DNA from: Aliarcobacter butzleri
GTDB taxonomy: Bacteria; Campylobacterota; Campylobacteria; Campylobacterales; Arcobacteraceae
Assembly: GCA_012522985.1 (NCBI GenBank)
Contig: JAAYJJ010000149.1
Location: 1-5,427, forward strand
Length of the DNA: 5,427 nt
Direction of reading: 5' to 3'
Position 1 is the first letter of the stretch. Each line of letters starts with the position of its first letter. Under the pieces are notes generated by a model, which was given only the letters and a program-made list of their open reading frames with translations, had not been told where the DNA came from and ran no database searches. Shown here piece by piece: positions 1-4,833 of this stretch. The position numbers and the translations under genes were made by a program.

Positions 1-6
1 ATATTG

Positions 7-12
7 TATAAT
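7..12 (+). promoter_or_regulatory. -10 element for the cytochrome c peroxidase gene
   Basis: A perfect TATAAT lies at 7-12 with TG immediately before it at 5-6. Transcription would begin near 18-20, giving a leader of about 55 bases. The -35 region lies at or beyond the left edge and cannot be judged. Housekeeping promoters in Campylobacterota usually depend mainly on the -10, so one good hexamer is meaningful, but TATAAT also arises easily in DNA this AT-rich. Confidence 0.5.
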
Positions 13-18
13 TCCTTT

Positions 19-42
19 ATAGTGGTTAGTTATAACAACTAT
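19..42. promoter_or_regulatory. Imperfect inverted repeat, possible operator of the peroxidase gene
   Basis: The arms ATAGTGGTT (19-27) and AACAACTAT (34-42) are reverse complements at 8 of 9 positions, around a 6-base centre. The dyad overlaps the transcription start expected from the -10 at 7-12, where a repressor would act. Peroxidase genes are commonly controlled by peroxide-, iron- or oxygen-responsive regulators, but I do not recognise a specific Fur, PerR or FNR/CRP consensus here. It could also be a chance AT-rich dyad or a leader hairpin. Confidence 0.3.
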
Positions 43-73
43 AAACATTTTTGATTATAAAAGGGGATGCTAA

Positions 74-1099
74 ATGAAAAAGTTAAGTGCTGTTGTAAGT
101 AGCTTAGTATTAGCAGGTTCTTTTGCTTCGGCAAATGATGCTGCTTTGTTGCAAAAAGCTAAAGATTTTGGATTACTACCAATACCTAATTCACAATTAG
201 AAATATTGAAATTAGTTGATAATCCAAAAAATCCAATCACAGAGTGTAAAGTAGAGCTTGGTAAAAAACTATACTTTGATCCAAGATTATCTAAAAGTGG
301 ATTGATTTCTTGTAATACTTGTCACAACTTAGGTATGGGTGGTGCTGATGGAGTAGGTGCTGCTGTAGGTCATAAATGGACACCAAATCCAGCTCATTTA
401 AATTCACCAACTGTTTATAACTCTGTTTTAAACCAAGCACAATTTTGGGATGGTAGAGATCCTCACTTAGAAGCTCAAGCACAAGGTCCAGTACAAGCTG
501 GTCCAGAAATGGCTGCTCCAAAAGAGTTAGTTGAGGCTAGAGTTAATTCTATGCCAGGATATGTAGCAGAATTTAAAAAAGTTTATGGTAATGATGTAAA
601 AATTACATTTGAACTAATCACAGATACAATTGCAGTATTTGAAAGAACTCTTATTACTCCTTCAAGATTTGATACATTTATGCATGGAGATTTAAACTCT
701 CTTACAAAAGAAGAAAAAGAGGGATTAACTCTATTTTTAGACAAAGGTTGTGCAGCTTGTCACAATGATATAGGACTAGGTGGTACTATGCAACCATTTG
801 ATAGTTCTAAATATGACTTAAACGTTGGTGGTTTTACAGGTACACAAGATGGTATGATCAAAACTCCAACACTTAGAAATATTCAAGAAACAGCTCCATA
901 TTTCCACAATGGTAATGTATGGACATTAAGAGAGGCTGTTAAGCTTATGGGAGCTATCCAACTTGGAACAAAAATCAATGATAAAGAAGCTGATAAAATT
1001 GTAACATTTTTAAACGCTTTAACAGGAAAAAAACCAGCTATTACTTACCCACAATTACCAGTAATAACTGACAAAACTCCAAAACCTGATTTTAACTAA
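74..1099 (+). CDS. Di-haem cytochrome c peroxidase, periplasmic
   Basis: Reduces hydrogen peroxide to water in the periplasm using electrons from small c-type cytochromes. Residues 1-20 form a Sec signal peptide with likely cleavage after the ASA ending at residue 20. Two haem-binding CxxCH motifs are present: CNTCH at 80-84 (N-terminal, peroxidatic haem) and CAACH at 226-230 (C-terminal, electron-transfer haem). His100 lies 16 residues after His84, the spacing of the distal haem ligand in bacterial enzymes. The family blocks QFWDGR (123-128), GPVQAGPEM (138-146, with Glu145 at the expected catalytic acid) and KTPTLRN (263-269, preceded by Met260, a candidate C-terminal haem ligand) are intact, as is APYFHNG (274-280). 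The length of 341 residues is normal. The start is set by AAGGGGA at 61-67, six bases before the ATG. The gene appears monocistronic and ends before a hairpin. The family is very secure; ccpA-type naming varies, so no symbol is given. Confidence 0.97.
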   Translation: MKKLSAVVSSLVLAGSFASANDAALLQKAKDFGLLPIPNSQLEILKLVDNPKNPITECKVELGKKLYFDPRLSKSGLISCNTCHNLGMGGADGVGAAVGHKWTPNPAHLNSPTVYNSVLNQAQFWDGRDPHLEAQAQGPVQAGPEMAAPKELVEARVNSMPGYVAEFKKVYGNDVKITFELITDTIAVFERTLITPSRFDTFMHGDLNSLTKEEKEGLTLFLDKGCAACHNDIGLGGTMQPFDSSKYDLNVGGFTGTQDGMIKTPTLRNIQETAPYFHNGNVWTLREAVKLMGAIQLGTKINDKEADKIVTFLNALTGKKPAITYPQLPVITDKTPKPDFN

Positions 1100-1110
1100 T
1101 CATATTATAT

Positions 1111-1137
1111 AAAGTACCTCTTTTTAAGAGGTACTTT
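1111..1137 (+). terminator. Hairpin after the peroxidase gene, probable terminator
   Basis: AAAGTACCTCTT (1111-1122) and AAGAGGTACTTT (1126-1137) form a perfect 12-bp stem with a TTT loop, starting 11 bases after the peroxidase stop codon. The right arm ends in TTT, but the next bases are GCTACAATG, so the U-tract is poor. The hairpin may terminate inefficiently or protect the 3' end of the message. It also separates the peroxidase gene from the promoter proposed for the next gene. Confidence 0.6.
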
Positions 1138-1139
1138 GC

Positions 1140-1145
1140 TACAAT
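1140..1145 (+). promoter_or_regulatory. Candidate -10 for the EI24-family gene, implying a leaderless message
   Basis: TACAAT at 1140-1145 matches TATAAT at 5 of 6 positions and ends six bases before the ATG at 1152. Transcription would therefore begin at or next to the start codon. The T-rich stretch 1147-1151 contains no Shine-Dalgarno sequence, consistent with a leaderless message. No convincing -35 is visible, since that stretch is occupied by the hairpin at 1111-1137. Readthrough from the peroxidase gene is the alternative. Confidence 0.4.
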
Positions 1146-1151
1146 GTTTTT

Positions 1152-1907
1152 ATGAATAAAAACCTAATATCTCAATCTATTGATGATTTTTTTACGTCAA
1201 ATATTATAAGAGTAACTTTATATAGTTTATTGATAACTCTTTTTGTATCATTTGGATCTTTATATCTAGCTTTTGATGGATTTAGCGGAATAAAAGAGGA
1301 GTTATTATTATTTATAGATGGAAATAATTGGTATTTTTTAGAAGGCTTAAAAGATAGTGTAATAGTTGATTTTATATTAAAACAAGCTATATTTTCTTTT
1401 GTATTAAATCTGCTCTTTTTTCTAGGTTTTGGACTTATTATTTATTATATATTTTTTATATTGTACTCTTTTATTATAGGACTTTTTACTCCTATAGTTA
1501 TAAAGGATATAAAAAATAGATATTATGCTGATGTTGATCTATATGGCTTATCTTTTGGTACTTTTATTTGGTTTTATTTAAAAACTATTATTATTACAAT
1601 AGTACTTTTTATTGTTTTGATACCATTTTATTTTATACCGATATTAAATTTATTGATATTTTTACCAATGTATTACTTTTTTCATAAAACTATACTTTTT
1701 GATATATTAAGCTCTATCAATACTCTTCAAGAGTATAAAAAGATTAAAGATAATAACTATCTAAATCTAAAAATTAAGACTTTTATATGTTTTATAATAG
1801 CACTTATCCCTGTTGTTGGGATAATACTCTATCCACTTTATATCATCTACCTTAGCCATTTTATTTTTCAAAAAACAGAAGAATTAAGAAGTATAAATAG
1901 TATTTAA
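1152..1907 (+). CDS. EI24/CysZ-like multi-pass membrane protein
   Basis: An inner-membrane protein of 251 residues with hydrophobic stretches at about 19-41, 78-113, 138-175 and 207-238; the middle two are long enough to be re-entrant or paired helices. The proline-punctuated block LIPFYFIPILNLLIFLPMY (156-174), followed by FFHKTILFD (176-184), resembles the core of the EI24 domain family, which includes the sulfate transporter CysZ. The substrate here is unknown and no cysteine-synthesis genes are nearby. The C-terminus (239-251) is short and charged. The ATG at 1152 lacks a ribosome binding site; no nearby alternative in-frame ATG is evident, and TACAAT just upstream suggests leaderless translation. 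The codons for the last residues up to Asn249 lie in a 51-bp direct repeat, so the final residues (Ser-Ile, stop) are probably supplied by inserted DNA. The family call is fairly secure; the function is not. Confidence 0.85.
   Translation: MNKNLISQSIDDFFTSNIIRVTLYSLLITLFVSFGSLYLAFDGFSGIKEELLLFIDGNNWYFLEGLKDSVIVDFILKQAIFSFVLNLLFFLGFGLIIYYIFFILYSFIIGLFTPIVIKDIKNRYYADVDLYGLSFGTFIWFYLKTIIITIVLFIVLIPFYFIPILNLLIFLPMYYFFHKTILFDILSSINTLQEYKKIKDNNYLNLKIKTFICFIIALIPVVGIILYPLYIIYLSHFIFQKTEELRSINSI
1849..1899 (+). repeat. Direct repeat copy 1, the 3' end of the EI24-family gene
   Basis: This 51-base segment matches 3414-3464 at 50 of 51 positions, with an offset of exactly 1,565 bases. The single difference is T at 1868 versus C at 3433, a third codon position where both codons read Phe. 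Here the repeat is live coding sequence for the C-terminus of the membrane protein. Identity stops at 1900, after which this copy reads Ser-Ile-stop. A 7-bp stem, GAATTAA (1881-1887) with TTAATTC (1904-1910), spans the right end and could form a weak hairpin around the stop codon. Confidence 0.93.
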
Positions 1908-1913
1908 TTCACT

Positions 1914-1959
1914 TATCGTGACACTTTTATATAAAATATGCTATAATATAGTAACGATA
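1914..1959. promoter_or_regulatory. Spaced inverted repeat bracketing the cassette promoter, possible operator
   Basis: TATCGTGAC (1914-1922) and GTAACGATA (1951-1959) are reverse complements at 8 of 9 positions, with centres 37 bases apart. The left arm overlaps the -35 and the right arm covers the expected transcription start, so a bound dimer, or two dimers, would block polymerase. The first cassette protein has a winged-helix-like N-terminus and is the obvious candidate binder. That link is inference; the symmetry is seen in the sequence. Confidence 0.4.
1918..1947 (+). promoter_or_regulatory. Strong promoter of the cyclotransferase-amidoligase cassette
   Basis: GTGACA at 1918-1923 (5 of 6 to TTGACA) is followed after 18 bases by a perfect TATAAT at 1942-1947. 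TGC at 1939-1941 completes the extended -10 form TGnTATAAT. Transcription would begin near 1954. This is the best promoter on the plus strand of the window, and it lies inside the cassette, so the unit brings its own expression signal. Confidence 0.7.
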
Positions 1960-1962
1960 TAG

Positions 1963-1969
1963 AAGGGAG
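1963..1969 (+). promoter_or_regulatory. Ribosome binding site deciding the cyclotransferase start
   Basis: AAGGGAG lies seven bases before the ATG at 1977 and thirteen before a second in-frame ATG at 1983. Spacing favours 1977 as the start. Confidence 0.75.
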
Positions 1970-1976
1970 AGTTTTT

Positions 1977-2576
1977 ATGATAATGCAACAATTAGAATCT
2001 AAAATCAAAGCTTTACCATATGATAAAGTATTTCCTTTTTCTTATATAGATATCAAAGGTCTTAGCGTTGATACACGTCGTCAATATTTACATAGATTAC
2101 ATGATAGAGGATTTATTTCAATAGTAGATAGAGGTTATTTTAAAAAAATTAAACATTTTAATGAATATTTGTTTGTGTATGGTTCACTAAAAAAAGGTTT
2201 TGATAATCATAGTCTTTTATCTAAATCAACTATAAGAATTGGAAAAGCTAGAACAATTAAAAAGTTTGGAATGTTTGAGGATAGTTTTGGGAATTATCCA
2301 TATTTAATACCACAACCAATATCCAAAATAGAAGGTGAACTGTATCAAATCAATAGAAAAGAGATACTTAATGAGATTGATGAATTTGAGGGTGTACCTG
2401 ATCTTTATCAAAGGGAAAGAATAAAAGTCAAGACTCATAAGGGCGAAATGATAGCATTTGTTTATATCAGAAAAGATGCGAAGATTCCTATAGAGCAAAA
2501 ACCTTTGAAAGTTTGGGAAAACAACTCAGAGTATAAAGTTAAAAAGTTTGATCATTTTTTAGAAAGATTAAACTAA
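1977..2576 (+). CDS. Winged-helix-like / gamma-glutamylcyclotransferase fusion protein
   Basis: A soluble 199-residue protein with two parts. Residues 1-60 look like a winged-helix domain of the kind found at the N-terminus of AbiEi-type antitoxins: a helix-rich start, then LSVDTRRQYLHRLHDRGFIS (29-48) as putative recognition helix, and a basic wing around VDRGYFKKIK (50-59). Residues 64-170 are a gamma-glutamylcyclotransferase (AIG2/GGCT-like) domain: nucleotide-independent substrate loop VYGSLKKG (67-74), NHSLL (77-81), YPYL (107-110), IEGELYQI (118-125) and DEFEGVPDLYQRERI (135-149), with Glu138 at the catalytic acid position. Such enzymes release 5-oxoproline from gamma-glutamyl amides or amines. 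Typical single-domain members lack the N-terminal extension. Its stop codon directly abuts the amidoligase start, so the two are co-translated. The protein may reverse its partner's product and repress its own promoter. The cyclotransferase call is secure; the N-terminal domain call is moderate. Confidence 0.88.
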   Translation: MIMQQLESKIKALPYDKVFPFSYIDIKGLSVDTRRQYLHRLHDRGFISIVDRGYFKKIKHFNEYLFVYGSLKKGFDNHSLLSKSTIRIGKARTIKKFGMFEDSFGNYPYLIPQPISKIEGELYQINRKEILNEIDEFEGVPDLYQRERIKVKTHKGEMIAFVYIRKDAKIPIEQKPLKVWENNSEYKVKKFDHFLERLN

Positions 2577-3410
2577 ATGGCAAATCAAACAACCCAAAGA
2601 TTTCTTGCAAATAAAAATGCTAAATTTGATAGTTTTGATTTAGCTTTAGAAGATATATACCAGTATGGGTGTGAATTTGAGTTTTATATCAAAAAAACTT
2701 TAGATTTTCAAGCAACTGTACTTGAAATAAAAGATAAAATATTGCAGTTTTCCAATGCTGATATTTTATTGGATTTTGTATCTTTACCTAGTGATGTTGA
2801 TAAAAATCAGTGTATACAAATAAAACCTGATCATTCCTTAGAAGATAATGGCATAGAAATTTCAGTTCCTATTACTTCGAAAAATGGTATCAAACATTAT
2901 ATAAATAATATATTAAAAATTATTCAAGAGTATGGTTATACAAATGACGATACGGGATTGCATTTTCATATTTCAACTATCAAAAACGATGGGGTAAATT
3001 TCGATTTTTATTTATATATGTTGATGTGCCATGATAAGGATCTTTTTTCATCATGGGCTACAAGAAATGGTTATAGTCATAATGTAATGGATATTTTATC
3101 TGGAAACTCTAAAATAGCTTCTCGTAATATCAAAAATCATAAGGGACAAATTTGGAATTTAGAAAAAATTTCGTCCAATCATGTTGAAATTAAATCAATG
3201 GGCGGGATTGATTATCATTTAAAAAAAGATCAAATAATTTTAGAATTCGAGCAGTATGCCGAGTGCTTTGACATTATTCATAAGAAAAAAAATACTAAAT
3301 ATAGAGAGCAACTTATTAATAATCATAAGAAGATAATTGAAAATATTTCAGTAACTCAAAAAGAAGAATTTATAAATATCATTTATGAGTTAGGAATTAT
3401 AGATGAATAA
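2577..3410 (+). CDS. Amidoligase-family protein (glutamine-synthetase-like COOH-NH2 ligase)
   Basis: A cytoplasmic 277-residue protein predicted to join a carboxylate to an amine using ATP. The family's ordered motifs are visible: YGCEFEFYI (30-38), matching the metal/ATP-binding GxExE strand; PDHSLEDNGIEISVPIT (84-100), matching the DxSL...GxE(I/V)SxP block; GLHFHIS (127-133), matching the GLHxH motif; and NHVEIKSMGG (201-210), matching the late VExR strand but with Lys206 where Arg is usual. Residues beyond about 215 are helical and lysine-rich, without a recognisable motif. Neighbouring gamma-glutamylcyclotransferase genes are a known association of this family, which supports the assignment. 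The ATG starts immediately after the upstream TAA (TAAATG); no independent ribosome binding site is needed if translation is coupled. No transmembrane or export signal is seen. The substrate is unknown. The late-motif change leaves open altered or reduced activity. Confidence 0.85.
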   Translation: MANQTTQRFLANKNAKFDSFDLALEDIYQYGCEFEFYIKKTLDFQATVLEIKDKILQFSNADILLDFVSLPSDVDKNQCIQIKPDHSLEDNGIEISVPITSKNGIKHYINNILKIIQEYGYTNDDTGLHFHISTIKNDGVNFDFYLYMLMCHDKDLFSSWATRNGYSHNVMDILSGNSKIASRNIKNHKGQIWNLEKISSNHVEIKSMGGIDYHLKKDQIILEFEQYAECFDIIHKKKNTKYREQLINNHKKIIENISVTQKEEFINIIYELGIIDE

Positions 3411-3413
3411 ACC

Positions 3414-3464
3414 ACCTTAGCCATTTTATTTTCCAAAAAACAGAAGAATTAAGAAGTATAAATA
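3414..3464 (+). repeat. Direct repeat copy 2, displaced 3' end of the EI24-family gene
   Basis: This copy matches 1849-1899 at 50 of 51 positions. It begins three bases after the amidoligase stop codon and has no start codon of its own. Read in the EI24 frame from 3414 it continues past the repeat as ...RSINIPLN and stops at 3476-3478, overlapping the complement of the acidic gene's stop. It therefore looks like the original gene end, separated from its body by the cassette. It also supplies the left arm of the hairpin at 3447-3476 and the A-run that reads as a U-tract on the minus strand. Confidence 0.93.
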
Positions 3465-3476
3465 TACCTCTTAATT
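3447..3476 (-). terminator. Near-perfect palindrome between convergent genes, terminator of the folP-side transcript
   Basis: AATTAAGA (3447-3454) pairs with TCTTAATT (3469-3476), and GTATA (3456-3460) pairs with TATAC (3463-3467); the only mismatch is 3455/3468. On the minus strand the hairpin overlaps the acidic gene's stop codon and is followed shortly by six Ts (complement of 3435-3440), as expected for an intrinsic terminator. On the plus strand the following bases are AAAAG, so it is a poorer terminator for the amidoligase message, though it may still protect its 3' end. The stem is AT-rich, which lowers confidence in efficient termination. Confidence 0.6.
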
Positions 3477-3657
3477 AAAAGTCGTCATCTTCATAGAAAT
3501 CTTCATTATCTTCTTCATCTTCATCGCCAAATCCATTGATTCCATATAGTTCTTCATCTTCATCAAAAAGATCATCATCACTATCATAAAACCCATCTAG
3601 TTCATCATCTTCTTCAGCATCATCGAAGTAATCGTCATCAAATTCATCATCAAACAT
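3475..3657 (-). CDS. Small extremely acidic protein of unknown function
   Basis: A 60-residue protein containing 23 Asp and 12 Glu, with no Lys, Arg or His, so its charge is about -35. The rest is mostly aromatic (8 Phe, 4 Tyr) and Gly, Leu, Asn. Phe and Tyr recur among acidic runs, as in DDEFDDDYFDD (3-13) and DNEDFYEDDDF (50-60). There is no signal peptide, Cys or Trp. It is probably disordered or folds only with cations or a basic partner. That it is a real gene is supported by AAGGA (complement of 3664-3668) six bases before the ATG, an extended -10 promoter of its own, and its position as last gene of the folP run. I do not recognise a family. A DNA-mimic, a metal/cation binder or a chaperone-like acidic tail protein are all guesses. 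Confidence 0.75.
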   Translation of the reverse strand: MFDDEFDDDYFDDAEEDDELDGFYDSDDDLFDEDEELYGINGFGDEDEEDNEDFYEDDDF

Positions 3658-3687
3658 TGATATTCCTTATGTTGTTTTGGTTGGAAT

Positions 3688-3717
3688 ATTATATCATATT
3701 TTTTGAAGTTTTTGCAA
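3688..3717 (-). promoter_or_regulatory. Extended -10 promoter of the acidic gene, inside the end of folP
   Basis: On the minus strand, TGATATAAT (complement of 3688-3696) is a perfect extended -10; its TGA is also the folP stop codon. TTGCAA (complement of 3712-3717) is a 4-of-6 -35 at 18-base spacing. Transcription would begin near 3681, giving a leader of about 24 bases that contains the AAGGA ribosome binding site. The acidic gene can thus be expressed well above the level of folP. Confidence 0.6.
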
Positions 3718-4833
3718 TACTTTTATAGCTTGAAAATGCTCTTTTACATCGTGACATCTAATAATGGAAGCACCATTTCTAATAGCTTCTAAATGCAAGG
3801 TTAAAGTCCCACTAAGACGCTCTTGTATAGGTGTTGGTATGATATCATTTATCATAGATTTTCTACTAGCTCCTACAAGGAGTTCATATCCAAAATGTCT
3901 AAAACTATCAAGATGTTTAATAAGCTTTAGATTGTGTTCAAGTTTTTTGCCAAAACCTATACCAACGTCTAAAATAATCTCTTTTATATTGTATTTTTGT
4001 GCTATTTGGATTCTTGAGCTAAAAAACTCATCTATCTCTAAAATTACATCTTCATATTTTGGATCTAATTGCATGGTTTTTTGATTGCCCTGCATATGCA
4101 TAATAACAACACTAGCATTATAGCTTGAAGCTATTTTAGCGATATTTTCATTGCTTAAACCTGTTATATCATTTGCTATTTTAAATCCACAATTTAGTGC
4201 ATAATCAACTACTTTTTCATTAAAAGAGTCTATACTAAAGATAGCTTTTTTATAAAGAGAGACTTTTTTTATCTCATCAAGAAGATTTTTTACTCTATCT
4301 AGCTCTATATTTGCTTCTAATATATCACTTCCAGGCCTACTTGAAGCTGCACCTATATCTATAATATCTGCACCATCACTTATCATAGTTTCTATTTTAT
4401 TTAAAGCATCTTTGGTACTTTTTGCTCTACTTGAACTTACAAAACTATCTTCATTGATATTGACTACACCCATTATTTTGATGTTGTTTTTATTTTCTTT
4501 TGTAAAAGAAAGAAGATTTTTTGCTAACTCTTTTAGTCCAAAAGGTTGAATAAGCTCTTTTTTTGATAAGATTTCAAAGTGTTTACTATTTCCTATAAGT
4601 ATAGCATTTACATATTTATTTTGCCCTATAATAGTACCTTGTGGAACTACAAGCTCTGCACCAATAGACAAGGCATCTTGTTTTAGGATATTTGCTGCTG
4701 CAAAATGAATGTTTTTGATATATAGCATATGAAGTTTAGCTTTTTTTGCCATTATTTTGGCACCAATTTCATCACAACCAATATCTATAAAGTCTCTTAA
4801 GTGATTTGTAGAGTTGATTTTATAAAACTCCAT
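3694..4833 (-). CDS. folP: Dihydropteroate synthase, long form with N-terminal extension
   Basis: Condenses 6-hydroxymethyl-dihydropterin pyrophosphate with p-aminobenzoate in folate synthesis; it is the sulfonamide target. The TIM-barrel part spans about 117-379: MGVVNINEDSF (121-131), GADIIDIGAASSRPG (154-168), SIDSF with Asp202, NDITG (221-225), MHMQG (245-249), DVGIGFGK (289-296), GASRKS (321-326) and RCHDV (359-363). Residues 1-110 precede the barrel and contain AANILKQDALSIGAELVVPQ (47-66). Most bacterial enzymes, at about 270-280 residues, lack this part, but Campylobacterota enzymes near 380 residues carry it. Departures from the common consensus are Ala163-Ser164-Ser165 instead of Glu-Ser-Thr before RPG, and Val290 where Pro is usual. 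The ATG is preceded by AGAGGAAGA (complement of 4836-4844) inside the end of holB, and shares one base with the holB stop, indicating translational coupling. Confidence 0.97.
   Translation of the reverse strand: MEFYKINSTNHLRDFIDIGCDEIGAKIMAKKAKLHMLYIKNIHFAAANILKQDALSIGAELVVPQGTIIGQNKYVNAILIGNSKHFEILSKKELIQPFGLKELAKNLLSFTKENKNNIKIMGVVNINEDSFVSSSRAKSTKDALNKIETMISDGADIIDIGAASSRPGSDILEANIELDRVKNLLDEIKKVSLYKKAIFSIDSFNEKVVDYALNCGFKIANDITGLSNENIAKIASSYNASVVIMHMQGNQKTMQLDPKYEDVILEIDEFFSSRIQIAQKYNIKEIILDVGIGFGKKLEHNLKLIKHLDSFRHFGYELLVGASRKSMINDIIPTPIQERLSGTLTLHLEAIRNGASIIRCHDVKEHFQAIKVLQKLQKI

Larger units (their letters stand above)
1849..3464 (+). mobile_element. Putative 1.57-kb inserted cassette bounded by 51-bp direct repeats
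   Basis: The segment holds one promoter, a cyclotransferase fusion gene and an amidoligase gene, with a copy of the EI24 gene's 3' end at each border. Packing is tight: the -35 begins 19 bases after repeat 1 ends, and repeat 2 begins 3 bases after the amidoligase stop codon. Duplication of the end of a host gene, leaving an intact reading frame, is the usual mark of site-specific or homology-directed insertion at a gene's 3' end. No integrase, transposase or terminal inverted repeats are visible, so mobilisation would have to occur in trans or by homologous recombination, for example after DNA uptake. The repeats are seen directly; mobility is inferred. Confidence 0.6.

Noticed and set aside
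291..521. 76-codon open frame on the minus strand within the peroxidase gene
   Set aside because: It lies wholly antisense to a well-conserved haem-binding gene and shows no family motif or ribosome binding site.
1152..1907. Naming the membrane protein cysZ
   Set aside because: Only general EI24-domain features are visible; no sulfate-assimilation genes are nearby and the specific substrate cannot be inferred.
2304..2498. 64-codon open frame on the minus strand within the cyclotransferase gene
   Set aside because: Antisense shadow of a motif-bearing gene, with no start signals.
1977..3410. Foreign codon use in the cassette (CGT arginine codons) as evidence of recent transfer
   Set aside because: CGT also occurs in folP, and the base composition looks similar to the flanks by eye, so the signal is too weak to claim.
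1849..3464. CRISPR array or insertion sequence as explanation for the repeated 51 bases
   Set aside because: Only two copies exist, 1,565 bases apart, with coding genes between; there is no transposase and there are no terminal inverted repeats.
3478..3657. The TCATC-rich stretch read as a microsatellite or non-coding simple repeat
   Set aside because: The triplets are irregular and simply reflect Asp/Glu codons on the other strand. A promoter, a ribosome binding site and an intact frame support a gene.
3764..4084. 106-codon open frame on the plus strand within folP
   Set aside because: Antisense shadow of folP, whose motifs are continuous across the same bases.
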